From: Amoebophrya sp. A120
Taxonomy: Eukaryota > Sar > Dinophyceae > Syndiniales > Amoebophryaceae
Assembly: GCA_905178155.1 (NCBI GenBank)
Contig: CAJINV010000002.1
Span: forward strand, 4,084,947 to 4,148,946
Direction: 5' to 3'
Length of the DNA stretch: 64,000 bases
The notes below the pieces were generated by a model. It searched no databases, was not told where the DNA came from, and saw only the letters and a program-made list of their open reading frames with translations. A program made the position numbers and the translations under genes. The stretch's first letter is position 1. Each line of letters opens with the position of its first letter. Positions 1 to 13,072 of this stretch are shown here, in pieces.

Positions 1-205
1 GCAGCTCTAGAAGGAAAACTTCCTGCGGATTATAATAATACAACTACAAAGCGCGTCTTCTATTTCGATTTCCTCGCAGTCTAGCTAAGCAGGAAGGGAC
101 GACGCTCCTGCGGGAAGAAAGTCTTTTCTTCTGCACAAGGTTATTCCACCACAAACGGTTATTTCTTTACATAACGAAAAATAAAGAATACCAAAATAAA
201 CCAAG

Positions 206-3200
206 ATGTATCGCGAGACCGACCGTGCCAACCAAACCTACAGCGGTGGCATGTTCCGCGACCATAACCACACCTTCGGCGGCGCCGGCGGGGGTGATAA
301 CAGCGACGACTCGTTACCCGATGGAAGAGATTCCGAGCGGCACTGCGTCACGCACGAGGGGGTCTTTCAACACAATTGTTTTGACCTGTCGACGGATGAT
401 CTGGGGGGTCCTCTGCGGAGAAGCAGTAGTTGTGGTGCCGCGCTTGACGAAGTAGAGGGGAGTAGTAGTTGTAGCAGCATCCCTGCGGACAATGTTGACA
501 CCAACGTCAATTCGAACCCTTTATCCCCGAAGACCCTGCTGACTGCCGACCCTGAAAGTAGTTCCCACGAGAATAGAAACGGAGCGGGAGGACCTGAGGG
601 TGGGGCGACCACCACTAGCGGAAAAGAAAATGGCAGTGCCAGCAAGTCGGCATCCAAATCCTCGGCCGGGACTACAAGTGTAAGTGGGTCTAGTTCTACT
701 ACTACGACCAGCAAAACTCCTCCTGCAACCACTACCACCACGACCACTCAGAGCAATAAAACGACTGTCGCCCAACACGCGGCGATGACAGCACAGAACA
801 AAAACACAACTGGTACTGGGGCGAGCACAACCACGACCGCTACCGCTTCTGCTACAACTAGGACAGCGTCTGAGCCCCCCGCTCTTCAAAATGCCGCGTG
901 CTACTCGGCAGATGACTACCATTATGCAAGAAAAAAACTGTGTAGGTGTAACTTTCTTCGAGGAACAGCATCACAAATTTGCTCTACATGACAGAGAAAA
1001 CCTGTCATGCATGGTTTGTATATGGAAAACACACATGAAAAGAGGATTTCGTGGCTGTCTGGCATGACTAGTGGAACTCTGTTGCATCTTCTGCAACACA
1101 AATTTACACTTACACAGTTTTTTTCTTGCATAACCATGTGTTTTACCAGATGGGCGCCGACGCCGCCTTCCGGGACCACGGGATGAATAATGCAAATGTG
1201 ACCTGTCCTGCGGGCTTCTACTACGCGCAAAACAACGACTTCTCCTTCTCCGGCCCGAGCTCCTGTAGTGGGGAATCGGTGGGAGGTGGAGACCTGCACA
1301 GAGACTACACGGGTTCGTCGTGTGAAGACGGCGCCGGGAGTAGTAGTACCTGTAACTCTAAGCGACAGCAAGGAGATCACCACGGTGGTGCTCCTGGGAC
1401 GAACAATCAGCACATGAATCAGAACTGCGCGGCCTCCGCTTCGACGCACTCCATAACCACGACCGCCACGCTGAACAACAACCAGGGCCGCGGCTCGGGT
1501 TCCACCGGCGGTGGCAATAATAATATCGCAAGCCAGTACCCGCAGCAAATTTACAGCGGCAAGTATCGCACCATGACCTCGCGTCCCCGCCTGCCCGTCC
1601 GGCGCCCCTTCCGACACCCGCCGGGGCTCCGCACCCCCGGTCGGGACGGCAGCACGAGCAGTAGCGACTCCGAGCGCGACGAGGCGCAGTATATTCACTC
1701 GTGTCCGACCCAACCGCTGCGGCAAAATAACCTCCCGATTCAGTTGTTCCCGGGAAGCAGCTTGAGCGGCATTTTGCACTCGGGCTACTACGGGGGGTAC
1801 GGTGACTGCGACACCTTTGACGCGCCGGGGCGGGTGGAAAAGAGTGGCGGGGACGATCGTGTTGATGGCAGTGAAGAAAATAATTACAGCATGATATCGC
1901 AACTGCCGCGGAAGGCGGTCCCCGGGGAATACCCCAAATTGTTCGACGAAAAAGGAGAGATGATCAACTACGCGGTTGGGTCTAGTGGTAGTAGTAGTAC
2001 AACTGCTCCTTCGGCCAACAAGCAGGTTGACGTGAAAAACGATCCGACTACTTCTGGAACGTCTTTGAATAAAACTCCTGGTACATCAAGTAACAAGCAA
2101 ACCACTTCTACTACTAGCGCCAGTGGCGCCGCGACGACGGCTGCTGCTAGTGGTGGTGGTGCTGTAGGAGCAACAACTGCGCCAATGGGCCTGAAATCGA
2201 CAGCAGGAACATCATCTTCAAAGGAGCCTGTTTCCCCGGACAACAGCTCGTCCAAAAGCCTATCCGGCCAACGCATCCGCTTTCCGAGTGTGAAACGGCG
2301 CGTCGACGACCAAGATCAACGTGAAAAGCAGCCGGAAAATAAGCCAACTACAAGTACGGCGACTTCTGATATTAAAAATTGTTTCTCTCACCGCGAGCAA
2401 ACGTTTCATTCCCCAGAGCAGACCAAGAATGTCAACAAGTCTAATACAGCAACCGGCGGAGGAGCGACAAACAAGATGACCATAGGTGGTGGTGGTGGAC
2501 AGCAACAGCAACATCAGCTCCCCACCAGCTGCACAATGAAGTCTATAATGAACAAGAACACCCAGGAGCAGCACACGTCGACCAGCAGCCACGCCTTACA
2601 CCGATCGCACACCGACGAGTCGTGTGACGACAACCACGTTGGGACCCCGAAGCACACCTTCATGGCCATCGACACCTACGATAGCAATTTCGACAGTCCA
2701 AATCCGTTGCAGCAGGAAGTACTCCAGCAGCACGATGATTATATCAGCTGTAGCAACTTCAACAAACATGCGGATAATAATTTCAATAATCTCGGGTCGT
2801 TGAACTTGAAAAGTAACTTGGCCGACGGCGCGGCCAGTTCCGGTGCGGGCCAGTTTTCAGGCCCGATTAGCAGTTGTAGTAGTAGTACAACTAACCAGCA
2901 GATGAACAACAATATTAACCGTCAAAATCTTCAAAGCAATAGTTCATCTTCTTTCATGGTCAGCGCCAGCGACGTATCAAATGCAAAAATGTAGTGTGGG
3001 TTTGGAACAAAGCAACTTGTCATGCTAAATCTGAATCATGTAAAAATCTGTGTTGCATGATTACCAAAAGCTGTCCACTTTTGACCTAATCGCGAGGCAG
3101 TTTCCTATGCAGGATAGGCATGATAGAACTCTCACAGAATCTGTTATGCTATGTCCTGCATACCAGACCTCATGGGTCATGGAAAACCTGCATGACAAGT

Positions 3201-6200
3201 CGGGCACTCTTTCAGCCCCAGACACTTTTGCAGTTGATACGACGCAGCCACCCCCGGCGGAGCCTCGACCTCGTTTCTCACCATCTCGCAGCCGCACTCC
3301 ACGCCAGGGGTATAGTGATAGAGTTTTGATATAGTTTTTCACGAATTATAGTAGAAATCGATCGAGATGCATCATTTTATTCGCATAGTTTTTCGTTTCG
3401 GCGTCTAGCGATCTACTTAACTTGTTCCTTCTCTTTACAGTTAAACTCGATTGAATTTTTAACACTGGCCAACATAGAGCCGCGGCGGTCTTGTCTTCCG
3501 TCTTGTCGCCGAACCGTGTTGATCAAACTTTTTATTATAAGCAGATCGAAATAAAAGTAAAACCAAAACGTAAAAACGAAAATCAAAAATCAGGTGCAGC
3601 ATTCGCCCCCGGCAGGTCAGCAGCAGCCCGGATTCAATGTTAATCGTCAGGGAATTGCGACCGGAGGTGGACAGCTGCAGGAATCCACCCAATCGTCCCG
3701 AGGACAAGGACATCAACCTGCTTCAACAACATCCCAGCAGACCACAGTAACGAAGCAAGAATCTTCTTCCACCGCCCCTTCCCCCAACGACCCCATGAGT
3801 TTATACGCCAAAGCGATTGAGCTTTTCCCCGAGAACGCTGTGATCTACGCGAAGGCGCGGATGCTGTGCAAAAACAACAAGAGTCTGTGGGCGCAGCAGG
3901 AGATGGAAAATTTTATGGAGCTAGTCGCGAAGGTTCACGAGATTCCGGCTACGTGTAGTACTGCACCTCCAGGAGCAGGCAACAACATGGTGGACCACCA
4001 GCACGAGGGCGGGACGACCCCGGCTTCTTGTTCTGGGGTTGGTGCTGGTTCATCTTCTTCCGGAGCTCCTCTTGCTGGTGGTTCATCATCTCGTGTACAA
4101 CTAGACCAGTATCAGTCCGAACATCATCCGGGTGGTCAGCAGTTGTACGGTCTTCAGCAGCGTAGTTTAACGGGCAGCACTGCTGGTCCATCTTCTTCTC
4201 CTTACAATCAGCAACAGACAACTCCTTCATCTTCGTATGGAAATTACATGGAGTCGATGCAAGTGCTGCAGCAGCAGGGCATCATGAACAATCATGGTGC
4301 AGCAGCAGCCGCTTCTAGAGGACCACATCAATACGACTTGAGGGCGGTGCAGGAGTGGTATTATCAACAGCAGCAGCAGCAGGGTATGCATTGCAAATAT
4401 GGCTGGGTCTGGAAACTTGTGATGCAAATCTACGAATTGTCGGCGCACTGCAATATGCAGCCCAGCATGTTGACAAGTTTTTGCGGTCCTGCTATGTGTT
4501 TCGTTTTTCGCATGACAGACTGCGTTTGTGCATGACAGGCAAGAGGCCCTTATTTTCCTGCTCATGCGTCACAGATTTAAGAGTCATGCCAGAAATAAAG
4601 CATGACAAACTTGCACGACTCTTCCAGATGACCCAGACATATTTGCATGCGATACAGGGCCTAGTAGAACCAGGAGCGGCCCCGGGCACGACCCCCTTAG
4701 CGCATCTTGTTGACTGGCCCCAGGTCCACGCCTTTTTGGTATCAAAAGGAAAAAATGATCCCCAATCCCCGAGGGCCCCATATCGAAAAGGTATCAGACG
4801 TTGAAAATTTGTGATGCTGATAGCACATTTGTGATCACACAAATCTTTCTGTCTTCGACAAGGGAGCGCAGTCAGAGTCTCCGCCGCATTTTTTATGCTG
4901 GCGATTTGGAAAAAAATGATGTGGCAGACGTCTGCCACGCTAGGCGGCGACCTCAAAACATCCCTGCCCAGGCTTCGCATCTGCTTGCATTCACTCCTCA
5001 CTGCAAGACCAAGCTGATTGGTCGTATACTACACAAATCATGGTTGATCACATCAAACTTCCAGCACTTTGATATGGGGCGGAGAGGGGATTTTTCATTT
5101 TGATATTTGGCGGCGTGGGGCCACGGACCCGCCGAAATTGCGCAAATTTTAGCGGAACTGCTGGAGAGTATGCATTGGTGGGAGCAACAGGGCGGCTTTC
5201 CGCAGGAGCTCGGGAGAGCGCCGACTGCTGGTCAGCTCGCCGCGGCTGGTGCGCGTATGGCCGCCGCGTACGGTAGTACTAATCCACCGGGAGGTAGCAG
5301 CTCAAGTTCTTTCGGGCTGCCGGGTGCACTGATGAGCGGCCAGGTACTTAGAATTGGAATGATAATCGTAAATAAAGTTCACTTGTTAGACTTTCCACCT
5401 AGTAAATTGCACTAGAAAATAAAATTTCTGAAGATACTTAATGGATTGATACTGTGTCATGCAGCAGCTTCAAAATTATACCATAATTTTTTGAAAATGA
5501 AATCCAAATCTTGTAGTACCGAAGACCCTGGGCCGCGGCTTGGGTTACTTTTCGTGTGAAAGAGGATCAAATCTTGGATAGAATACAATATCGACGGAAC
5601 AACAACTTAAAACAGTCCTCGTCAAGCTCGGGCCGGTATCACGCCCCGCCTGCCACTAACCGGCGAAAAGTTTTATCTAGGCAAGAGATGCAACACCTGT
5701 ACGAGATGTTGCAGCAAAGTTCGGCGATCGCCGACGTGGCTTCGGGTAAGGACATCGACACAGTGGATGTGAGGAGCGGAGGTGCGGCCGTCCCGGCAGG
5801 TCAACAGAACAATTCTCTTCGCAGCAGTACCAGGGGTAACAGTAGTACTGCTCTGGACCCCCCGCCACGTCAGATGAATGCTCCTGGTGCAGCAGGAGCA
5901 TCATCATCCACTTCCGCAGCTGGTGGCTTCGTCCCCCCCTCCCGAAGCTTCCAGGAAGATCAGGACAACCATATGTTGGAGGCCCTGAAGACTGTAGCAG
6001 ATTCTTTGAAGAAAAACAGCAACAGAAATTCAACAGCGGATAGTAATGGTAATCAACACCGAGGAGGTGGAGAGCAGCAGCAGCCGCATTCTACTCTCGC
6101 GGACCAGCATCGCGAGCACGTTTCTCAGGCCGCGGGAGGTTCTAGCAAGAACATGGGCGCCGCGGCGCTTCCCTCAAATCGCGCGTCCACTTCGAGCTGT

Positions 6201-7517
6201 GTTAACAATAAACCTGGAGCTCTTCCTGCGAGTTTGAGCTCTGTAGCTAACGCCAGCCGTTTCAAATTTTCCTCCTCCACCAACACCGGAAATAATTCCA
6301 CCCATAATTCCACTTCCCGGTCTAGCACTTTTGGCAACGATGGTCGTCACCACCCCAGTAATTCGAGCATCCTGCTCGACCAGCCAGGTGGACATCTTCA
6401 TAACCGGTCGATCGATCGGTTATATGATCGGTACGAAGACCAGCGCAGCAAAAACTCCTCTCGCGCGGCCCGCACTGTAATGGAGGCGATGGACTCTTTG
6501 AATAGTTTCAACAACACGTTAGACGATGAGGATCTCGAGGACGAGAACGGCGACCGAGTGTTGCGGTCCAGTAATCTTCGCGACATGAGCCGAAACACGA
6601 ACACTTTGATGTCGCACAATTCGTCAGCATCCTTTCGAGGGATGACCACAGGGCCTTCTAACAACAACACCAGGAACAACAACACAGGCGCGACTTCTAA
6701 CAGTCGGAACCAGGGCATCCACCCGGAGGCCATGGCACGGATGTTGAATAGCATTCAGTCGACCCACACCATGCCGACCACCCGGGAAAGCGGTTCGATC
6801 AACAATAATAATATCCACGCGAGCCCGAATATGAAGCCTGGGTCGTTATCCGGGAATAAAAACAACACAACCAATAGCAGCAGCTCGGCTGGGTCTTCAT
6901 CTTCAACATCGCAGGGGACCGCCTCCGCGGGGGTAGAAGCTGCAACAGGGAATATTAATCCAGCCGGCGAAAATACTTCAGGAGCTGCGGCCGGAGAAGC
7001 AAGTACTAAAACAAACCAAACAGAAACCGAACCAAACAATTCCATGTTGCACGACTTTAAGCCGAAGTACAAGACGGATAAAGAAGCGCAGGAGGGGCTG
7101 AAAAGGGAATACAGCAAGTCCAAGCAGATGGCGATCTTCCACTACACATTACGCAACGCGAAAAAACAAGCGGTGGAGAACGGACTTCCCCTCGAGTACA
7201 ATTTTCACTTAATCGAGATGGAGCGGCAACGGAAAGAGTACATGAAGAACGCCAACAGCAAATCGAAATACGCCGCACTTGGCGGTGGGCCGAGCAGCCA
7301 AAGCGGTGGGGGTCCACCTCCGCACATGATGATGCCGGGAGGACCTCCAGGACCGTATCCGCCAGTGCATGGACCGACTTCCTCGGGAGGAGGTGCCGCG
7401 CCCGGGGCTGTTACAAGGCAACAGCCGCACCCCGGCTATGGTGGTGCGGGAGGAAATTACGGTCATGGGTATGACGACCGATATTTGCCGATGGGGGGCA
7501 TGTACCAGGGACGGTGA
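206..7517 (+). CDS. Very long Ser/Thr/Asn/Gln-rich hypothetical protein, 7 exons, 1,907 aa
   Basis: I do not recognise a family. Exons: 206-922, 1138-2974, 3245-3309, 3594-4384, 4660-4739, 5111-5343, 5517-7517. They sum to 5,724 nt, an exact open frame ending in TGA. Four interruptions are introners (923, 2975, 4385, 4740). Two are GT-AG introns (3310-3593, 5344-5516). The start ATG has the context ACCAAGATG, the same as gene 2. Most of the protein is low complexity (Ser, Thr, Asn, Gln and Gly runs). Better-ordered parts are a proline/arginine motif PFRHPPGLRTPGRD near residue 395, a helical stretch around 940-990 (SLYAKAIELFPENAVIYAKA) and a charged helical stretch around 1757-1825, followed by a Gly/Pro/Met-rich tail. 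The composition suggests a scaffold or RNA-associated protein, but that is only a guess. Confidence 0.8.
923..1132 (+). mobile_element. Introner, family C, in gene 1
   Basis: Starts TATGCAAGAAAAAAACTGTG and ends with the inverted copy CACAGTTTTTTTCTTGCATA. Flanked by ACCAT at 918-922 and 1133-1137. Removing the element plus one ACCAT joins DYH to VFYQ in frame. Internal GCATCACAA and TGTCATGC motifs are present. Confidence 0.92.
2975..3239 (+). mobile_element. Introner, family A, in gene 1
   Basis: Ends TATCAAATGCAAAA and TTTTGCAGTTGATA. Target duplication CGACG at 2970-2974 and 3240-3244. The excision splits an Ala codon (G|CA), and the frame continues as SDAATPGG. The inner inverted repeat around GTGTGGGTTTGGAA has diverged from the family consensus. 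Confidence 0.92.
3310..3593 (+). other. GT-AG intron of gene 1
   Basis: Begins GTATAGTGATAG and ends AAATCAG. It is AT-rich and non-coding, with no introner ends. It joins two phase-0 exons (HSTPG to VQHSPP). This is one of the few ordinary introns in the gene. Confidence 0.8.
4385..4654 (+). mobile_element. Introner, family A, in gene 1
   Basis: Ends TATGCATTGCAAATATGG and CATATTTGCATGCGATA. Target duplication CAGGG at 4380-4384 and 4655-4659. Excision joins GG|C, giving QGLVEPG. Internal copies of TTGTGATGC and GCATGACAA occur in both orientations. Confidence 0.92.
4740..5105 (+). mobile_element. Introner, family F, in gene 1
   Basis: Left end TATCAAAAGGAAAAA, right end TTTTTCATTTTGATA. 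Target duplication TTTGG at 4735-4739 and 5106-5110. Excision gives FLAAWGHG in frame. At 366 bp it is the longest intact element in this gene. Subterminal runs are C-rich on the left and G-rich on the right. Confidence 0.9.
5344..5516 (+). other. GT-AG intron of gene 1
   Basis: Begins GTACTTAGAATTGG and ends AATCTTGTAG. It joins phase-0 exons (LMSGQ to YRRPW). AT-rich, with no terminal repeats. Confidence 0.78.
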
Positions 7518-10500
7518 TAGATAAAGGCTATTGGATTTTTCTGTGACGAGGAGCCTAGGCTGCAACTTGTGAGAACTTTGAAATTGAATTATAGGAAATT
7601 TGAAAATTATGGGGACTGCAGCTGCATAGTGAGCCACGCCTCTTGTTCTTCACAAAAAATCTTAAAAGTCGTGAAACTCGCAAATCTACGTCACAATAAG
7701 AACCGCGACAACTGCTCAGAACGGCGTCGAACTACGTAGGCGGCAGGCCCGAATCATGTACTAGAAGTGTAGCGAAGATATTAGGGTCGGATGCTGTACA
7801 CATCAGATGAAAAGGTGGTAACAAGCACGAAGGTACACGAATACATACAGAGGCTCTGGCTTTTATCATTTTTCACAGAATAAAGACAAAATTTCTACTC
7901 GTCCACTTGGTACTAATATCTGCTACAGAAGGTGTGTCTCTACATCAAGCACGACGTCTTGGTCTTCGAAATAAAAAATGCGGCGCTGGCGGCACTGGTT
8001 GCAGGACCCAAAAATGTGGTAAATGAACGCGAAATAAGTGCAAATCTTGTAAATCATGGTAGTGTGCAGGAGCTGTCGCGCTGCTCGTCCTGTGTCTAAC
8101 GTCATGGCACTTGCGGAGGCAGTGCATGGCGCTGCATGGGGAGCAGCGGAGGTACTGCATGGCGCTTGCGGATGGTTGGAGGTTAGTAGCTGTTTTGCGA
8201 TGGTAAGATATGAAGACAGATCCGCACACAGGATTTCATATTACCTTCTACTGGAGCTTAGTATTATCCTTCGAAGCATCTTCATCTTCCAGGCGACGAA
8301 GCTGACATGATGAAAAAAAAGGCGTTGACACAAACACATGTAATAGAAGCAGGATGGTTATAATTTCTTTAGTAGGGAGGAAACGAATTTTGTTGGGCTC
8401 AACCACACCAATTTCATTGAAAGACAACAAGAAGCGCCAGAATGAGAATTTTGTTGTAGAATCATACGTACATTCCTCCCTACGCATGAAAATTTTTGAG
8501 GAGACAAAAATGACCGAACATGATGTGTAAGATTGGAATTGTATTTGTCGCTTGATGAACATGAACTACGCTTACGAGCAGGAGCATTGTTTTTCCACCC
8601 CCTTAGCACCACATCTTCGCAAGTGCATTACGTATGAGATACCGCCTGCCAAAATTCATGCCACCGCCGGTGTCCTCCCGCCGTCAAGAATTTTCACTTA
8701 TCCAGTACTTCGTTATTAACCTTTGGTCCTTAAGAAGGCTTCATATATTACCACTAATAAATTTATTATGCGATGACGACCTTGATGCCCCACACCCACT
8801 AGTACAGTCTTTCAGGAGCCAAGACTTGGCTTTACTCGAATCAAAACTCAGCAGCTGGCTCTTTCTTTGTTTTCCAATTCCGCATCCACTCGATGTAATA
8901 AATGGTTGTCCCTACGCCTCGATGGTATCTTATTTCCCCCATCCACGTAGCTAGGAACATCAAGCCGACGTAGATTTTTATAAAGCATTTTATCGTATAT
9001 GATGAAAGAATGACCTTCAAAAAATTCTTGCCCTGTGTGGCGAAGCGGGGCTCGTAGACCAAGTTTTTAAGTACAACTTCTAGTACGATGTTTCGAAATT
9101 TTCTATAGCACAGCCCTTTGCTTTTCGCGTCGCGGCAGAGACTTGGTTGGCATAATGGTACTAGCACTCTTCGACTTGTTCCAGGTGCTAGCCTTTTGCT
9201 GACCTTATTCAAGATAATGTTGTTGACAAGCGAGTCTAGAAGCCTCGATGTGCTTCTTACTAGCACGTCGAAGATGAAGGGTACACAACTGTCACATATA
9301 GTCTTCTTTTGTTTAATAACCCTATTTTACAGGCATAGTACGACCAAAGTCTAGTAGAAGAATGCCAAGTATCGAAAACATCTTACATGAGTTTTTTACA
9401 GCAGTGGTTCTTGCAGATGGGCGGATTAATACAGCTTTCGTTCAGAAAATAAACAGCGTTTTCCGCTGCATCTGCTGCTGCAACTTCTTCGAATGAATTC
9501 TCACGGAAGTCGCGTCAAAGGCGAGTCTTAATTTTCTTTTCTCTTCCAAAGCACACAGCAGAAAAAAAAATATCAAAAAAAAAAACGAGCGACAAGAAAA
9601 TTGTTAAAAACAAAAGCACTCAGATACTTTACTTACAAGCGAAAGAGTTATGAATGGCGCAGCAGAACGGTGCTGGCGGAAATAACTTGAGCATCTGTTT
9701 AGAGATGTTTTTGATTCGCCGACCGATATTTCTTACAGATAGAAGTAGAACTAGGACTTTATCCTTATCTTCTCTGATGAGGAGCTTCTAGTAGCTAAAA
9801 AAGCCGAGCCGCAGCCTTCTGGCAATTGCGAAAAGAAAAGTTGGCGGTCCGCTGCAACGAACTCGGCATCTTCTACATCGCCACTGGCTAAGCAGCTTGC
9901 TCTCATTTTGCGTTGTCAGGGATGGTTGTGGTACTCTACTTGGCAGACTTCACGACAAAATTTACGGAGCAAGTGCTACCGGCGAAAAACTTTTTATGAT
10001 TTTTCATCTTGCAGCTGCCTCGGATGCGATGACCACCACCAGGCGGTTGATCATGCTTCCTTGCTACCTTTCCCGTACTACCTGGTCGCCAGAGGACCAT
10101 GACTTTTAGGTATCCTATTACAATAGTTCGGCGAGGGCCTATTAAGTACGATACACAGAGGTTCTGGAAAGATGATGATGGTGAAGGGAGTGGTCGTCTT
10201 GTTGCGCCCCCCCTAAGATCATCATCTGAAAAATAACGAGGGTGCTTCTTCGTTACGTATTCCATTATAAGGATTTTGGAAAAAGCCGTTCTTCAATGCC
10301 TGCAAGAGGGGCCCCCGCCAATGTAAAAAGTCATGAGCACGAGCCTCTTCACTGTAGCGAAAGCGAATGACAAGGACTAGAAGATGAACCAGCAAAACGT
10401 ACATGAAACGAATCGATTCAATGATCATCGGCCAAGAAGCTGGAGATCGTTAAAAGAGTGCAGCTGCACTTGTTTTTATCGAGTTGGTCGACCGGAGGAC

Positions 10501-13072
10501 GTCGAATAGGAGTATCGCTATAATCCGAGCGATTAGCTATACTTTTGCCCTGTCACAGGAGGACATGGATATGAGCATGGAAGAACATAACTACTTTCAC
10601 GTGCAAGTAGTACATCATGGAAGCGCAGCGCAATTATACAGATAAAAATCGCTGCAGCCACTGGGATGAATATAATGCGCTGATCGAACAACACGCGTCG
10701 AGACAAGACCCTGGCTTCTAAATGACATTTTATTCTTTTAGAAAGAATTCAGTCTTCAACTATACTTCTACAGCGCAAGCAAGCTGCTGGCTCATCTTTA
10801 CCACGGGAACAAGTTTCTTGTCGAGCTTACTTCTGACTATGGTGTACAATATCTTTACCAATCGATTTTATTTCTCCTATTCTTCACTTCGGTCAGCTTC
10901 ATCGCTTCCCCTGTCCGTGTTTCAGAAGTTGCTGTTATTTTGCGTACTAGTTATGAGGGGCGAATTTTAATTTTTGCTTTCGTGAAAGTTAATGTTATTG
11001 TGTAGGAGCAAGTGTGGTTTTCCTTTTCGGTATTCGGTTAATGTTTATGTTTTGCGCTGGCCCTGTAGGGTGAGTCCGGGCTGCCTCGGAGGACCAGGCA
11101 ATTACTATTTTCGTTTGTGCACGTCGTCACGTGGTGCGCTTTTCGTTGTCTTCTTGATAACTTGATCGTGTTTGATATTCTTCGTTGGCCAATAAAATCA
11201 TGGACCTCCTGCTTCTTCCCTAGAGTCATTGTGTCAATGGAAGTACAAGTTTGTCGACCGACCGATAACTAGAAATTTTCATATGTTTTGAGTCAACAAC
11301 AATCAACATGTCTTTGAGTGATACACCAGCCTTTTCGCTGCACCTTCCGATTTACTATCCTGCGAATCTGGCCTCTTTATCACTTTCCGTCGCTTCTAAT
11401 AAGCCATATTTTTTGGAGCATATATTGAAGATTTTACATGATAGGTCGGGCCCACGCGTCTAGGTCTATAAGCTACTGCAGGTGGTTCCACAGACAAGCA
11501 CTCAGAAGTTGTGACTCGGCGGATCTACTAGCCCGACGAGCCTTGTTGTGTCCTTTTCTCAAGGCGAGCGCTGCCGATGTGAAGATGATTTAAGAATAGT
11601 ACAACATGTAGTTAGACGAAGGCAAACTAACATTGTGAAGAAGGGTCTCCAGCATGTGTCGATAGGTGAACGCTCCAACTACGGTCTTTGAGGCGGATTT
11701 CTTTGTGATATACCCGGACGGCTTCGGAATTTCGGGTTTTAGTTCCAAAGGGCTCACTCGCTCCAATTACTATGATTTTACTACAAGCTCGGTTTCGCTT
11801 TCGGTAATAAACCAGAACAAGAACAACCATTGACTGGACTCAGACTCTCCTGCCTGACAGCACATCACCTCGCACGCAACGAGGCATGATAAGAAATCCA
11901 TTTGATGTTTTGGGGTCGTGGGTAGTTTGACGGTGATGTCGTATCTGCTTCAATACCTTCAATGCCAATTCCTCCGTGCACTACATTCGCATTGTACTTT
12001 TGCTTCGAAGCAAGCACAAGCAGTGCTACTTCCAACATCCGTTTAGTTCGCATAACACGCCGCAACGGACACCAAAGAAAGTGCTCTACTTCGTTTAAGC
12101 TGCGTCTGTGCCGCAAGACGACTTGCTTTTTTAATCATAACCACAAAAAAGTATGCACAAGCGCAATCCAACTTTGAGGTTGTTTGCTGACGTGCGAAAT
12201 AAACTGCTCTGCAGTCGCACCAGTTGTCGAGCATCATTCATTGATTTGAGGCGATTCACAACATCAAATGATTTGTTGATTCCTTAACAGACGGAACCGA
12301 GCAACAGGCTCATTCAGAGCCTCTTAAACAGGTGGCTTCAGAGCATGACGAGGAAATTCCTGCTGTCTCGCAGGCGGTTTGATGCAAATTGAAATTCAAG
12401 TTCAATGTTGGGGGCGAAAAAAAATAATGACAATCAAAATGAACGAAAACACAAGCAGCAGCAAAATGCTGATGTTGGAAGTTTAAAAAAATGGCTAGAC
12501 TCGTAGCTTCGGTTTCGGAGCAGCTTGATGTTGTTCGCAGCATGACGCCGAAACCCCAAACGAGCAATAAAGAGTTTGTATTGTCGTGCACCATTATTTT
12601 GATCATTTTTGCTTTTTATGACGTCGGATGAAGATTCGGTCTCGCTTTTAGTGCTAGAAGCCGCGTACAGCGATCATTCTTGATTGGTCCTTTTAGTTTT
12701 TCATTGTGCCGGTGAGGTTCTTCTTCTTGTTCTCTCTGCGCAAGAAAACGTTTCTCTTCTCTCGACTGGTGGAATAATGTATCATGAGATCAGGTGCACG
12801 CTTTGCCATCGTATTTTGTTCTTCTATTTCTAGTTCTAGACTGTGACTGGTAGAACCCACGACCGCGTGCATTGCCTCCCACGTATCAACATGCGGTTTG
12901 GTGATGGGATTACTCTTTATTGCAGGAGGCGTTAAAGCGTAGTCGTTCGTTGCAATCTTGTAAAAGTAGTTGTTGCGCCAACGTCGTCAATTTACCTCGG
13001 GGGCAACAACAAATATTCATTTTTCTCCTGTTACAATTCGAGGAAGCAGAGCCCGAAGACAGGAAGACCAAG
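7518..13072. other. Long gene-poor stretch between genes 1 and 2
   Basis: About 5.5 kb with no open frame above about 140 codons, no introner ends and no coding-like composition on either strand. It holds short A/T runs (9545-9605) and a small imperfect direct repeat TGCATGGCGCT near 8124-8166. The frame upstream of the gene 2 ATG is open back to about 12920 and follows TTTATTGCAG, so a 5-prime exon junction may lie there. I see no RNA gene or mobile element. Confidence 0.6.

Noticed and set aside
922-1902. 326-codon open frame on the minus strand opposite gene 1
   Set aside because: It is antisense to a spliced + strand exon, crosses an introner, and has no recognisable domain. GC bias of the coding exon explains it.
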